Source: Desulfobaculum xiamenense (GTDB lineage Bacteria > Desulfobacterota > Desulfovibrionia > Desulfovibrionales > Desulfovibrionaceae). From it: 64,000 nt of DNA. A program made the position numbers and the translations under genes. Below are positions 39,539-50,472 of this stretch, piece after piece (within the stretch, counting starts at the first letter, position 1; each line of letters starts with the position of its first letter). The notes under the pieces were generated by a model. That model did not search any database and was not told the origin of the DNA. It saw nothing but the letters and a program-made list of their open reading frames with translations. Location of the stretch: positions 744,001-808,000 of the forward strand of contig NZ_JAATJA010000002.1 of assembly GCF_011927665.1 (NCBI RefSeq). The letters are read 5' to 3'.

Positions 39539-41319
39539 TGGCGACCAAGGTCATCACGGGCATTCCGGTGTCTTCGGGCATTGCCATCGGCAAGGCCTTC
39601 TTCATGAACCGCAGGCTCTACGGTTTCATCCCGAGGCAGTCCATCGCCGCGGACATCGTGTCCGACGAGGTGGCGCGTCTGGAGGAGTCCATCGCCCGTG
39701 CGGCAGCGGAACTCTCCGAGGTGCGCGAGAGCCTGCCGCCGGAATTGCGCGACCACGCGCTGCTCATCGATTCGCACATCACCATCCTGCGCGATCCGAA
39801 GCTTGCGAAGTCCGCCCGTTTCTACATCGAGGACATGCGCATTAACGCGGAGTGGGCGCTGCTCAAGGCCGTCAAGGACATGGAGCAGGCGTTCTCGGCC
39901 ATCAAGGACGACTACATCCGCGACCGCATTCAGGATGTGCGGCTCATGGCCGACCGCGTGTTGTCCAAGCTCATGGGCCTGTCCACGGGCCTCAAGGCCA
40001 TCGAGGGGCGCGTCATCCTGCTTGCCCACGATCTCGCTCCGTCGGACACGGCGGGGCTTGAGGTCGACAAGATCATGGCCTTCACCACCGCGGAGGGCGG
40101 CAAGACCTCGCATACCGGCATTCTGGCTCGTTCGCTCCAGATTCCGGCCATCGTGGGCGTCGTGGGGCTTGAGGACAACGTGCAGGACGGGCAGTTCATC
40201 ATCATAGACGCGCTCAAGGGGCGCATCCTCGTGGAACCCAACGAGGACGAACTGGCTCGCTATACGGACCTTCAGAACAGGTTCGAGTCGTACCAGAAGA
40301 ACATCCACCGCAACTGCCACCAGCCCGGAGAGACCATCGACGGCTACCGGGTGAAGGTGATGGCCAACATCGAACTCTTCGAGGAGGTCGCGGCGGTTCT
40401 GGATCACGGCGGCGAGGGCATCGGCCTGTACCGCACCGAATATTCCTACATGAACCGCAAGACGCTGCCGAGCGAGGACGAACTCTACGAGGAGTATCGC
40501 GATCTGGCGGCGATCATGGACGGGCGCAAGGTCGTCTACCGCACGCTGGATCTCGGATCGGACAAGTACATGTCCCAGTACGGCCAGACGCAGGAGCGCA
40601 ATCCCGCCCTCGGCCTGCGGTCCATCCGCTTCTGCCTGCGGCACAAGGAGATGTTCAAGACGCAGCTTCGGGCCATCCTGCGCGCCAGCGTGGAAGGCAA
40701 CTGCGCCATGATGTATCCGATGATTTCCGGCCTGCGTGAACTGCGCGAGGCCAACAAGGTGCTCTTCGAGGTCAAGCAGGAGCTCAAGCGCGACGGGCTG
40801 CCCCACGCCTCCGACATTCCCGTCGGCATCATGGTGGAGCTGCCTTCGGCGGTGATGACGGCCGAACTGCTGGCCCGCGAGGTGGATTTCTTCTCCATCG
40901 GCACTAACGATCTCATCCAGTATTCGCTCGGCATCGACCGGACGAACAAGGACGTCTCGTACCTCTATCAGCCGCTGCACCCGGCGGTGCTGCGCTCCAT
41001 CAAGCTGGTGGTGGACGCCGCGCATCAGGGCGGGATAGAGGTCAGCCTGTGCGGCGAGGTGGCGTCGGACCCGTTTTGCATCCCCATTCTTCTGGGTATG
41101 CAGATCGACTCCATCAGCATGAATCCGCAGGCCATTCCGGGCATCAAGCGCATCATTAGGCAGACCACGATGGACGAATGCAAGGAGCTGCTGCGGCGCA
41201 TCCTCGAATGTCGCACCGTGACCCGCATAAACCGCCTCGTGATGGATTCCATTTTTCAGCGATTCCCCGAGGAACTCACATTCTACTCGTCCTTGCTCGA
41301 CGTGGACGATTTCGTCTAG
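39538..41319 (+). CDS. ptsI: Phosphoenolpyruvate-protein phosphotransferase (Enzyme I)
   Basis: 593 aa. Takes phosphate from PEP to HPr. The N-terminal part holds the phospho-His domain with GGKTSHTGILARS (His192); the PEP-binding barrel has GIGLYRTEYSYMNR, RTLDLGSDK, NPALGLRSIR, GIMVELPSA, FFSIGTNDLIQY and LCGEVASDP. GTG start overlapping the HPr stop by one base. Together with EIID and HPr it may serve regulation rather than sugar uptake. Confidence 0.96.
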   Translation: MATKVITGIPVSSGIAIGKAFFMNRRLYGFIPRQSIAADIVSDEVARLEESIARAAAELSEVRESLPPELRDHALLIDSHITILRDPKLAKSARFYIEDMRINAEWALLKAVKDMEQAFSAIKDDYIRDRIQDVRLMADRVLSKLMGLSTGLKAIEGRVILLAHDLAPSDTAGLEVDKIMAFTTAEGGKTSHTGILARSLQIPAIVGVVGLEDNVQDGQFIIIDALKGRILVEPNEDELARYTDLQNRFESYQKNIHRNCHQPGETIDGYRVKVMANIELFEEVAAVLDHGGEGIGLYRTEYSYMNRKTLPSEDELYEEYRDLAAIMDGRKVVYRTLDLGSDKYMSQYGQTQERNPALGLRSIRFCLRHKEMFKTQLRAILRASVEGNCAMMYPMISGLRELREANKVLFEVKQELKRDGLPHASDIPVGIMVELPSAVMTAELLAREVDFFSIGTNDLIQYSLGIDRTNKDVSYLYQPLHPAVLRSIKLVVDAAHQGGIEVSLCGEVASDPFCIPILLGMQIDSISMNPQAIPGIKRIIRQTTMDECKELLRRILECRTVTRINRLVMDSIFQRFPEELTFYSSLLDVDDFV

Positions 41320-41325
41320 GCATCC

Positions 41326-41799
41326 ATGGCAAACACTCCCCAGAAGTCCGGCATCAAGATTATCGCCCAGAACAAGAACGCCTGGCGCAATTACGAGATT
41401 CTCGAAACCTTCGAGGCAGGCATTGCGCTCATGGGTTCGGAAGTGAAGTCCCTGCGCGAGGGCCGGGTGAATTTCAAGGACGGTTACGTGCGCCTTGCTG
41501 ATGGTGAGGCGTTCCTTATCGGCGTGCATATCGCACCCTACGAGCATGCCGTGCACACCGGTCACGAGCCGGAGCGCGAGCGCAAGCTCTTGCTCCATGC
41601 GCGCGAGATTCTGATCCTTGCCGCCAAGGTGGAGCAGAAGGGCCTGTCCGTGGTGCCCACTAAGATTTACTTCACCCGTGGCCGCGTGAAGGTGGAGATC
41701 GCCCTCGGGCGCGGCAAGAAGAACTACGACCGTCGCGACGACATCAAGAATCGCGATATCGCGCGTGATACCGAGCGCGAAGTGGCGCGCTACAAATAG
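41326..41799 (+). CDS. smpB: SsrA-binding protein SmpB
   Basis: 157 aa, full length. NKNAWRNYEILETFEAGIAL, GSEVKSLREGRVNFKDGYV and the C-terminal KKNYDRRDDIKNRDIARDTER. It carries tmRNA to stalled ribosomes. No tmRNA gene is recognisable next to it. It follows ptsI by 6 bases. Confidence 0.97.
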   Translation: MANTPQKSGIKIIAQNKNAWRNYEILETFEAGIALMGSEVKSLREGRVNFKDGYVRLADGEAFLIGVHIAPYEHAVHTGHEPERERKLLLHAREILILAAKVEQKGLSVVPTKIYFTRGRVKVEIALGRGKKNYDRRDDIKNRDIARDTEREVARYK

Positions 41800-41826
41800 C
41801 GCCGCCCGCTCCCCCTCGTCTTTCTC

Positions 41827-41850
41827 CGCAGCCGCCTCCGGGCGGCTGCG
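41827..41850 (+). terminator. Terminator-like hairpin after smpB
   Basis: Perfect 10-bp stem CGCAGCCGCC / GGCGGCTGCG with a TCCG tetraloop and TCGTTTCC after it. Confidence 0.65.
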
Positions 41851-41993
41851 TCGTTTCCATCCCTGCGTCCCTCTTCCCTTTTCCTCGCGCACTCCGTACC
41901 ATTGTCGTCGCGGGCACAACCATCTTTCTACCCCCCTCCCCCTCTTTTTTCCCCGCCCGCCAAGTAAAGGTTTTTGGGGGAAGGGATGAGGGT

Positions 41994-42062
41994 CCGGGAG
42001 AAGGGGAACCCCCTTTTTTCCTTTCAAAAAGGGGGTTCCCCTTCTCCCGGCCGCCGGAGGCA
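41994..42062. repeat. Long perfect inverted repeat with REP-like core
   Basis: Two 25-base arms (41994-42018 and 42026-42050) are perfect reverse complements around TCCTTTC. It could end the smpB transcript or act as a dispersed palindromic element. The flank at 42046-42062 (CCCGGCCGCCGGAGGCA) is identical to a part of each 263-bp tandem repeat at 62.3-63.1 kb. Confidence 0.75.
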
Positions 42063-42073
42063 CCCAGACCGCA

Positions 42074-43441
42074 ATGCTCACAGCCACCCAGAAACGCTTC
42101 CTCACCGACCTTTTCCCCGGCGACGCCTGCGTGCTCACGCCGGAGGAAACATGCGCCTTTGGCGCGGATTCCAGCCGCATCTTCGCGCAGCCATGGGCGG
42201 TGGTCCGCCCCGAAACCCTCGACCAGACGCGTAGCCTGCTCAAGTGGGCGCACGAGGAGCGCGTCCCGCTGTTTCCGCGCTCGCGCGGGACCAACGTGGT
42301 GGGCGACTGCACTCCCAAGGGCGGCGGCGTGGTGGTCTCGGCCCTGCGCATGAACCGCATCGTGGAGGTGAGCGGCGATGACTTCGTGGCCGTGGCGCAG
42401 CCCGGCGTGGTCACTGCCGATCTCCAGCGCGCCTGCGAGGCCAAGGGCCTTTTCTACCCGCCTGACCCCGCCAGCGTGCGTATTTCGACCATCGGGGGCA
42501 ACGTGTCCACCAATGCGGGGGGCATGCGGGCCGTGAAGTACGGCGTCACGCGCGACTATGTGCTGGGGCTTGAGGCCGTGCTGCCCGGTGGCGAGGTGAT
42601 TCGCACGGGCGGGCGTACGCACAAGAACGTAGTGGGGCTGGACCTGACGCGGCTCTTCGTGGGTGCGGAGGGCACGCTTGGCTTCATCACCGAGGTGACG
42701 CTGAAGCTCCTGCCACGTCCCGAAGCGTCGGCCTCTGTGCTGGCTGGGTTCGCTGCGCTGGAAGCGGCGCTCGACGCCGCGCGCGACGTGTTCCGCGCGG
42801 GCATCCTGCCCGTGGCCATGGAATTCATGGCCGACGAGGTGCTGCGCGCGTTGGCGAAGGTCACGGATGCGCCGTGGCCGCAGGGCACGCAGGCCGTGCT
42901 GCTGCTCAAGCTCGACGGCAGCGGCGAGACCCTGCCGCTGGAACTCAAACGGCTGGAGACGGCGCTTGCGCCTTCGTCGCCGTCGTTCATGGCCCGGGGC
43001 ATGGGCGCGGATGAGGAAGCCCTGTGGGAGGTTCGTCGGCTCATCAATCCCGCGTCGTTTCGTGTCGCGCCGGACAAGATGAGCGACGATGTGACCGTGC
43101 CGCGTGGGCGCGTGGCCGAGGCCGTGGCACGCATCCGCGATGCGGGACGCGAGGCCGGGCTGACGGTGCTCGTGTTCGGGCATCTGGGCGACGGGAACCT
43201 GCATGTGAACATCATGCACGACGCGGCGGGCGGCGAGGGCGAGCGGGCGCGGACCCTGAAGGAAACGGTGCTCGGCATCGTCCTCGACGTGGGGGGGACC
43301 ATGTCCGGCGAGCACGGGGTGGGCCTGACCAAGCGTCCCTACATCGACAGGCAGATCGGGGGACGCGAGCTGGAGATCATGCGGCAGGTGAAGGCAGTTT
43401 TCGACCCGCATGGGATTCTCAATCCCGGCAAGGCATACTGA
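42074..43441 (+). CDS. FAD-linked oxidase, GlcD/D-lactate dehydrogenase family
   Basis: 455 aa, paralogous to the D-LDH at 9203. FAD_binding_4 domain (FPRSRGTNVVGD; PPDPASVRISTIGGNVSTNAGG), cap domain with GHLGDGNLHVN and GEHGVGLTKRPYI. It should oxidise a 2-hydroxy acid (lactate, glycolate or similar); substrate not readable. No iron-sulfur subunit follows immediately; a GlcF-like gene appears only at 46518, beyond five other genes. Confidence 0.92.
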   Translation: MLTATQKRFLTDLFPGDACVLTPEETCAFGADSSRIFAQPWAVVRPETLDQTRSLLKWAHEERVPLFPRSRGTNVVGDCTPKGGGVVVSALRMNRIVEVSGDDFVAVAQPGVVTADLQRACEAKGLFYPPDPASVRISTIGGNVSTNAGGMRAVKYGVTRDYVLGLEAVLPGGEVIRTGGRTHKNVVGLDLTRLFVGAEGTLGFITEVTLKLLPRPEASASVLAGFAALEAALDAARDVFRAGILPVAMEFMADEVLRALAKVTDAPWPQGTQAVLLLKLDGSGETLPLELKRLETALAPSSPSFMARGMGADEEALWEVRRLINPASFRVAPDKMSDDVTVPRGRVAEAVARIRDAGREAGLTVLVFGHLGDGNLHVNIMHDAAGGEGERARTLKETVLGIVLDVGGTMSGEHGVGLTKRPYIDRQIGGRELEIMRQVKAVFDPHGILNPGKAY

Positions 43442-43575
43442 TTCGCCATGTTTCGGCCTGTTGGCTAGCGCTGCCGAACGCGCAATCATCACGCAAGTCT
43501 TGAATAGTTCCGGAATGTTGCGTACATGGTGAAAGGAATCTCCATGCGTTTGGCTCTCTTCGGAAAGGGGGAGTG

Positions 43576-44022
43576 ATGAATTTCGTCGTCGTCTGCGTCG
43601 TCATGCTGGCTGGGGCCATTGCCTTCAGTCTGTATGTGCGTGGGGCGCGGGCGCGCTACATAGCGCGGATTCAGACGCTTCGGCTTCAGGCACGGCGCAA
43701 GGAGACGGAACTCGGCGACGTGCGCAATGATTTGGCCGTGCGCCGCGAGAACGTCCGGCTACTGGAAAAGCAGCTGGAGAAACTGCGCTGGGAGGGCGAG
43801 CGCGAGAGGAGGGCTGCGGAAGAGGCGGCTTCCAATGTCGAAAAGACACCGCTCTCCGTTTTGCAGTCCATGGGCCGAATCACTGCGGAGGACCTTGCCC
43901 GGGCCGAGGAATTTCGCACTCGCAGCGGGAGCGAATCGACCATCGAGGAGATTCTCGTGCTGCTCGAAATCGTCAGCCCCGAAGAGGTGCACAGTGCCAA
44001 GGTCGCGGCGCGCAAGGGGTGA
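43576..44022 (+). CDS. Small membrane coiled-coil protein, cluster member 1
   Basis: 148 aa, no family recognised. N-terminal transmembrane helix (residues 2-20), a charged coiled coil (about 25-85, KQLEKLRWEGERERR) and a C-terminal module of about 50 residues (GRITAEDLARAEEFRTRSG ... IEEILVLLEIVSPEEVHSAK). The same module ends cluster members 2 and 4. It resembles the helical repeat of the MshEN/type II secretion ATPase N-domain, but the Arg-Leu-Gly used there for cyclic di-GMP is not present. ATG at 43576 with GGGGGAGTG upstream. Confidence 0.78.
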   Translation: MNFVVVCVVMLAGAIAFSLYVRGARARYIARIQTLRLQARRKETELGDVRNDLAVRRENVRLLEKQLEKLRWEGERERRAAEEAASNVEKTPLSVLQSMGRITAEDLARAEEFRTRSGSESTIEEILVLLEIVSPEEVHSAKVAARKG

Positions 44023-44058
44023 CGCCTCGCCGCGAGCGCGGGCGTGGGGAGGGCGTCG

Positions 44059-44493
44059 ATGACGGTGCTCTATCTTTCCGTGCTGATCCTGCTCTTCCTG
44101 TGTGCAGGGCCAGCCTACTACTCGCGGATGATCCGGGGTTACACCGACGCCATCCGCACGCTGGAATACGGCCTACAACAGCTCGATGACGAGCTTGAAG
44201 CCCTCAAGGCCGAGCGCGACGTGCTGATGGAGCGGGAGGAGGAGCTCAACAGCGAGCGCATCGCCCTCGTTCAGGCGGCACACGGGCTGGCCTCGTTCAC
44301 CGAATCCGGCGGGGCATCGTCCGCAGTGGAGTACCTGATGCAGTCCGGGAAGCTACGTCCAGAGGATCTCCAGAAGGCCAAAGACTTCAAGGCAGGCTCC
44401 CAAAGTCCTTACGAGCTGGAGGACGTCCTCGTCATGCTCGATCTCGTTTCGTCCTACGACATGGAGAACGCGAAGCGGAAGGCTTCGTCGTGA
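44059..44493 (+). CDS. Small membrane coiled-coil protein, cluster member 2
   Basis: 144 aa. Layout as in member 1: transmembrane helix (2-21), coiled coil (about 28-72, DDELEALKAERDVLMEREEE) and the C-terminal module (GKLRPEDLQKAKDFKAGSQ ... LEDVLVMLDLVSSYDMENAK). The start at 44059 follows GGGAGGGCGTCG. It lies 36 bases after member 1 in the same direction. Function unknown; an inner-membrane protein with a cytoplasmic rod is the plain reading. Confidence 0.78.
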   Translation: MTVLYLSVLILLFLCAGPAYYSRMIRGYTDAIRTLEYGLQQLDDELEALKAERDVLMEREEELNSERIALVQAAHGLASFTESGGASSAVEYLMQSGKLRPEDLQKAKDFKAGSQSPYELEDVLVMLDLVSSYDMENAKRKASS

Positions 44494-44743
44494 TCTGACG
44501 TCATGTCATCGCGCGTCCGGCGCTGTCGGCGCGGTCTCCTTTTCTCCTCATCGTTGCATGCGGTCCCTGTCGATGTGGCGGGTGTCTCGTGATAGCCCAT
44601 GGTATATCCGTCTGCTGAAACGGTGCTTTTGCATGATTGTTGTGTGCGCAATCATGGTGTGGCGATGATGGATGTTGCCTTGGCATGGCTCATTCACTAT
44701 TGTCGCCATGCGACGACTGCGCCGCGAAGAGGGGGGATGGTCC

Positions 44744-45007
44744 ATGGAAACGTTTGCCAGCATCTTTCTGGCTTTGATAAGTATCGGTTTTTCGCTGTTC
44801 CACTATACCTGCGTCCGTCGCGACTATACGGAGCGCATCAATGCGTTGAAGTGCGAGGTGCAGAAGCTGGAGGATGAGTATGTGTGCCTGAGCGCCGACA
44901 TCCGCTCCAGACGCCAGACCGTGGCCACGCTTGAACGCGAGGTGGCTGACTTCGAGCGCCGGGTGCCCGGCGGACGCCCGAAACGACGCGAGGCGGCCGC
45001 GCGATGA
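44744..45007 (+). CDS. Small membrane coiled-coil protein, cluster member 3 (lacks C-terminal module)
   Basis: 87 aa. Transmembrane helix (3-20) and coiled coil (about 28-70, LKCEVQKLEDEYVCLSADIR), with FHYTCVRRDYTERINALK resembling the juxtamembrane parts of members 2 and 4. The C-terminal module is absent; the chain ends in a basic tail. The start at 44744 has GAGGGGGG upstream. Its stop overlaps the next start as ATGA, so members 3 and 4 are translated together. Confidence 0.72.
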   Translation: METFASIFLALISIGFSLFHYTCVRRDYTERINALKCEVQKLEDEYVCLSADIRSRRQTVATLEREVADFERRVPGGRPKRREAAAR

Positions 45008-45465
45008 GCATCATGTGCACGGCGGCGGTGCTTCTTGTGCTGGGCGGCATCGGCGGCTTCTGGTTGTCGCGGGTATGCGCGGACTATCGGGCGGTGATGC
45101 GTGGGCTGGAGTTGGAGCGCATGCGGCTGATGGATCGCCTCTCTTCTGCGGAGCTTGAGCGCGACCGGCTGCGTGATGCGCAGGAGCAGCTGGAATGCCG
45201 GGTGGGCGTGCTACGCGACGAGCTTCAGGATTCCGCGCAGGTCACCGTCGCGCCCGCGAAGGGGCGGCCCGCTCCGCGCACGCCTGCCGAGTGGCTGGTG
45301 AGCGTGGAGAAGCTGACGCCGGAAAACCTGCGCAAGGCCGAGGAGTACCGACGCGGAACGCGCACGGAACTGTCGATGGAGGAAGTCTTGATTCTGCTCG
45401 ACATGGTCAGCGCGCAGGATGTCCGCGCCGCCAAGGCCATGTTCAGCGGTCCCGCCGCTGGCTGA
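45004..45465 (+). CDS. Small membrane coiled-coil protein, cluster member 4
   Basis: 153 aa. Transmembrane helix (5-23), coiled coil (about 30-75, LERDRLRDAQEQLECRVGVL), a Pro-rich linker and the C-terminal module (EKLTPENLRKAEEYRRGTR ... MEEVLILLDMVSAQDVRAAK). The 3' end overlaps that of the convergent EamA gene by 23 bases. Of the four it has the module with the clearest two-helix periodicity. Confidence 0.78.
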   Translation: MSIMCTAAVLLVLGGIGGFWLSRVCADYRAVMRGLELERMRLMDRLSSAELERDRLRDAQEQLECRVGVLRDELQDSAQVTVAPAKGRPAPRTPAEWLVSVEKLTPENLRKAEEYRRGTRTELSMEEVLILLDMVSAQDVRAAKAMFSGPAAG

Positions 45466-46333
45466 TGATGACGCCCGCCAGAACGAGGGCCGAGGCCGCG
45501 AACTGCTGCGGCGTGAAGCGCTCGTCGAGGATGAGCCAGCCCATGATCACGGTGAAGACCGGAATCAGGTTGATGAACGCGGTGGACTTGCTCGCGGGGA
45601 TCTTGCTCACGGCGTAGTTGTGCATGCCGTAGGCGCCAAGGGTCACGACGAGGCCGAGGTAGACGATGCTCAGCGTGGCGTCGAGGGGGAAGTGCGTGGG
45701 CAGCACGGTGCTCGGCAGAAAGAGCAGCGGCAGGAAGAACGTCGCTCCGGCCACTGCCTGAAAGCCGGTGAGGAAGTGCGGGGAATAGCGGAAGGACAGG
45801 CGCTTGAGGGTGACGATGTAGCCCGTGGCCGCGCACATGGCCAGCCCTTCGAGGGTGTTGCCGAGTGCGGGGTTGGGCGCACCTTCGCAGGCCTCGCCGG
45901 ACAGGCTCAGCCAGACCACGCCGCCCACGGCCATGACGAATCCCGCCATCATGGAGCGCGAAATCTTTTCGTTCAGCAGCGGCACGGCGGCTACGGCCAC
46001 GAGGAGCGGCAGGGTCGCCGTGACCATGCCCGCCTGCGACGCGGATGTGAACCGCAGTGCGTTGGATTCAAAGACGAAGTACAGGCACGGCTCACACAGG
46101 GCCATGAAGCACAGGTATTTCCAGTCGCCGGGCTGGTAGCGCACCTCGCGCAGGAGCTTCAGGAACGGCAGTAGGGCAATGCTGGCGATGAACAGACGGC
46201 CGAAGATCATGACGTAGGGGTCGAAAGAGCGCAGCACGATCTTCATGGCGATGAAGGAACTGCTCCACAGGAGCACGGCGAGAAGAAGCGTGAGAAAGGG
46301 AAAAAGGCGCGCGCGGTCCGTTCTGCCAGTCAT
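45443..46333 (-). CDS. EamA/DMT-family transporter
   Basis: 296 aa with about ten membrane segments in two EamA repeats (LLLAVLLWSSSFIAMK; ...YAVSKIPASKSTAFINLIPVFTVIMGWLILDE). It probably exports or imports a small metabolite; the substrate cannot be read. The start at 46333 has AGGAT six bases upstream; an ATG at 46348 would add five residues without a ribosome site. Confidence 0.9.
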   Translation of the reverse strand: MTGRTDRARLFPFLTLLLAVLLWSSSFIAMKIVLRSFDPYVMIFGRLFIASIALLPFLKLLREVRYQPGDWKYLCFMALCEPCLYFVFESNALRFTSASQAGMVTATLPLLVAVAAVPLLNEKISRSMMAGFVMAVGGVVWLSLSGEACEGAPNPALGNTLEGLAMCAATGYIVTLKRLSFRYSPHFLTGFQAVAGATFFLPLLFLPSTVLPTHFPLDATLSIVYLGLVVTLGAYGMHNYAVSKIPASKSTAFINLIPVFTVIMGWLILDERFTPQQFAASALVLAGVIISQRRDR

Positions 46334-46517
46334 TTCTGTATCCTGCATGGTGTCGGTTGAGTAGACGCTCGGGTATCGAGGTCTATATCCCGCATCACGG
46401 TATGTCCAGCCTTTCCTAGGAATGTGCGCGGGTTCATTGACGACCGCCACCCTCGGTCTTATTGTCCTGCATTGCGCCGCCCTTTTCCCCGCATTTCCGC
46501 CCGGCGCATCCACCCGC

Positions 46518-47720
46518 ATGACTGACGAAGACAAGGTAACCCAACAGGCCGAGGGCCGAAACGAACCCCAGTGCATCCTCTGCGGACGCTGCCTTGAGGT
46601 GTGCCCGCTGGTGGCCGCCACAGGACGGGAGGAGCTTGGCCCACGCGGCAAGATGCTGTTGCTCCTCCGCCTGCGCGAGGCTCCGCAGACGCTTTGCGAG
46701 GATGACGCGGCGCGTCTGGCGTCCATGTGTCTGTCCTGCGGACGCTGCGCGAAGGTTTGCCCCCAGAAGGTGAATGTGCCCCTCGCCGTGGCCCGCGTCC
46801 GGCAGGCGCATCCGGGCTTCGCACGCTGGCTGTGGAAGGCGTGGATCGGCTCGTCGCGCCTGTCGTGGCCTGCCGCCGCGCGCCTTGGCCGGGCGGCGGT
46901 GCGCCTTGCTCCCGCTGGGAGCGAATCCCGCGCTGCACGGACGCTGCGCAGCCTTTCGGCCATGGCCGCCGAGGAGACGGTGACGCCGTGGATTGTCCCC
47001 GATGTCGCGCCCGCTTGCGCTCCAGGGGAGAAGACCGTACTTTTTCCGGGCTGCCTCGCATCGAACGTGCGCAGACGCTATGTGCGCGCGGCCACGGCGC
47101 TCCTGTCGTGGTGCGGTGCGGAGGTCGAGTCCATGCCGGATTTCGGCTGCTGCGGGGGAACCCTCGGGCACGCCGGGCTCGGTGTCGAACAGGCCAAGGC
47201 CCGCGCCCGCAACGTGGCCGCATGGCGTGCCGCAGGGCGACCGCGTATGGTCACCTTCTGCGCCAGTTGCCATGCCGGGCTTGCCGAGTATGCCGCCGAT
47301 GCGACGCTGTTCGCTGACGCGGCGGAGGCCGCGGCCTTTGCCGCCGCGCTGGTGCCCCTGTCGGTGCTTGTGGCCGATGGCGGGTTTCGCGTGGAGGACG
47401 GCGGTCCGGCGGCGGTGGTCTATCATCGCCCCTGCCACGCTCCGCAGGACGATCCGGATGCCCGCTTGCTGCGCAAGGCCCTTGGTGGGCGACTTCGCAT
47501 TCCTGACCGTGCCCGCTGCTGCGGCATGGGCGGGGTGCTGCAACTTTCCGCGCCGGAATTGTCGGCGCAGGTGGCCGATGCATGCTGGGACGGGCTTGAC
47601 GCCGTCGAGGGGACCGTGGTCCTCACCGGGTGCAGCGGCTGCGTGCTTCAGCTTGCGGCCTCGGCTCCACGGGGAGTCCGCGTGGCCCACTGGCTCGACG
47701 CACTGCATTTCGAGGAATGA
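46518..47720 (+). CDS. Iron-sulfur oxidoreductase subunit (GlcF-like)
   Basis: 400 aa. Two [4Fe-4S] motifs ([28 protein letters not shown]), then two CCG domains ([14 protein letters not shown] ... [19 protein letters not shown] ... [10 protein letters not shown]). Layout as in GlcF. The natural partner would be the GlcD-like protein at 42074. The start at 46518 begins just before the first cluster; the longer frame adds a stretch without homology. secA follows. Confidence 0.88.
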   Translation: MTDEDKVTQQAEGRNEPQCILCGRCLEVCPLVAATGREELGPRGKMLLLLRLREAPQTLCEDDAARLASMCLSCGRCAKVCPQKVNVPLAVARVRQAHPGFARWLWKAWIGSSRLSWPAAARLGRAAVRLAPAGSESRAARTLRSLSAMAAEETVTPWIVPDVAPACAPGEKTVLFPGCLASNVRRRYVRAATALLSWCGAEVESMPDFGCCGGTLGHAGLGVEQAKARARNVAAWRAAGRPRMVTFCASCHAGLAEYAADATLFADAAEAAAFAAALVPLSVLVADGGFRVEDGGPAAVVYHRPCHAPQDDPDARLLRKALGGRLRIPDRARCCGMGGVLQLSAPELSAQVADACWDGLDAVEGTVVLTGCSGCVLQLAASAPRGVRVAHWLDALHFEE

Positions 47721-47764
47721 CGCCCGGTGTGCCCGGTGCGCAGAACATACATCAGGAGACACAT

Positions 47765-50284
<2,520 letters not shown>

Positions 50285-50472
50285 GCTGCGGTTCCAGGCC
50301 GGTTGGCCTTTGTGATGAAGGCGGGGGGTGAAGGCCCTTCGCCTTTGTCGATTCAGCCCCCACGGGGGCGCTGCGCGGGCATCCGCGCAGGCGACGCGGT
50401 GGTTTTTGCAGGATGTCTTCCGGCAAGCCCGGCGGCATCATCCCGGTTCCATCACGCATGGGGGAAACGAAA

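Noticed and set aside
41800-42073. A tmRNA gene after smpB
   Set aside because: No tRNA-like ends or tag reading frame could be seen; the gap holds hairpins only.
39385-42444. Minus-strand frame of about 1019 codons opposite ptsH, ptsI and smpB
   Set aside because: Opposite well-supported genes and crossing the palindrome at 41994; composition is that of a shadow frame.
44494-44743. Possible promoter or extra gene between cluster members 2 and 3
   Set aside because: No clear -35/-10 or sigma-54 pattern (TGGCATGGCTCATTC lacks the -12 element) and no supported frame in the 250-base gap.
43576-45465. Claim that the small coiled-coil proteins bind cyclic di-GMP
   Set aside because: The Arg-Leu-Gly and Gly residues that contact the nucleotide in MshEN domains are absent in all three modules; only the helical rhythm is shared.
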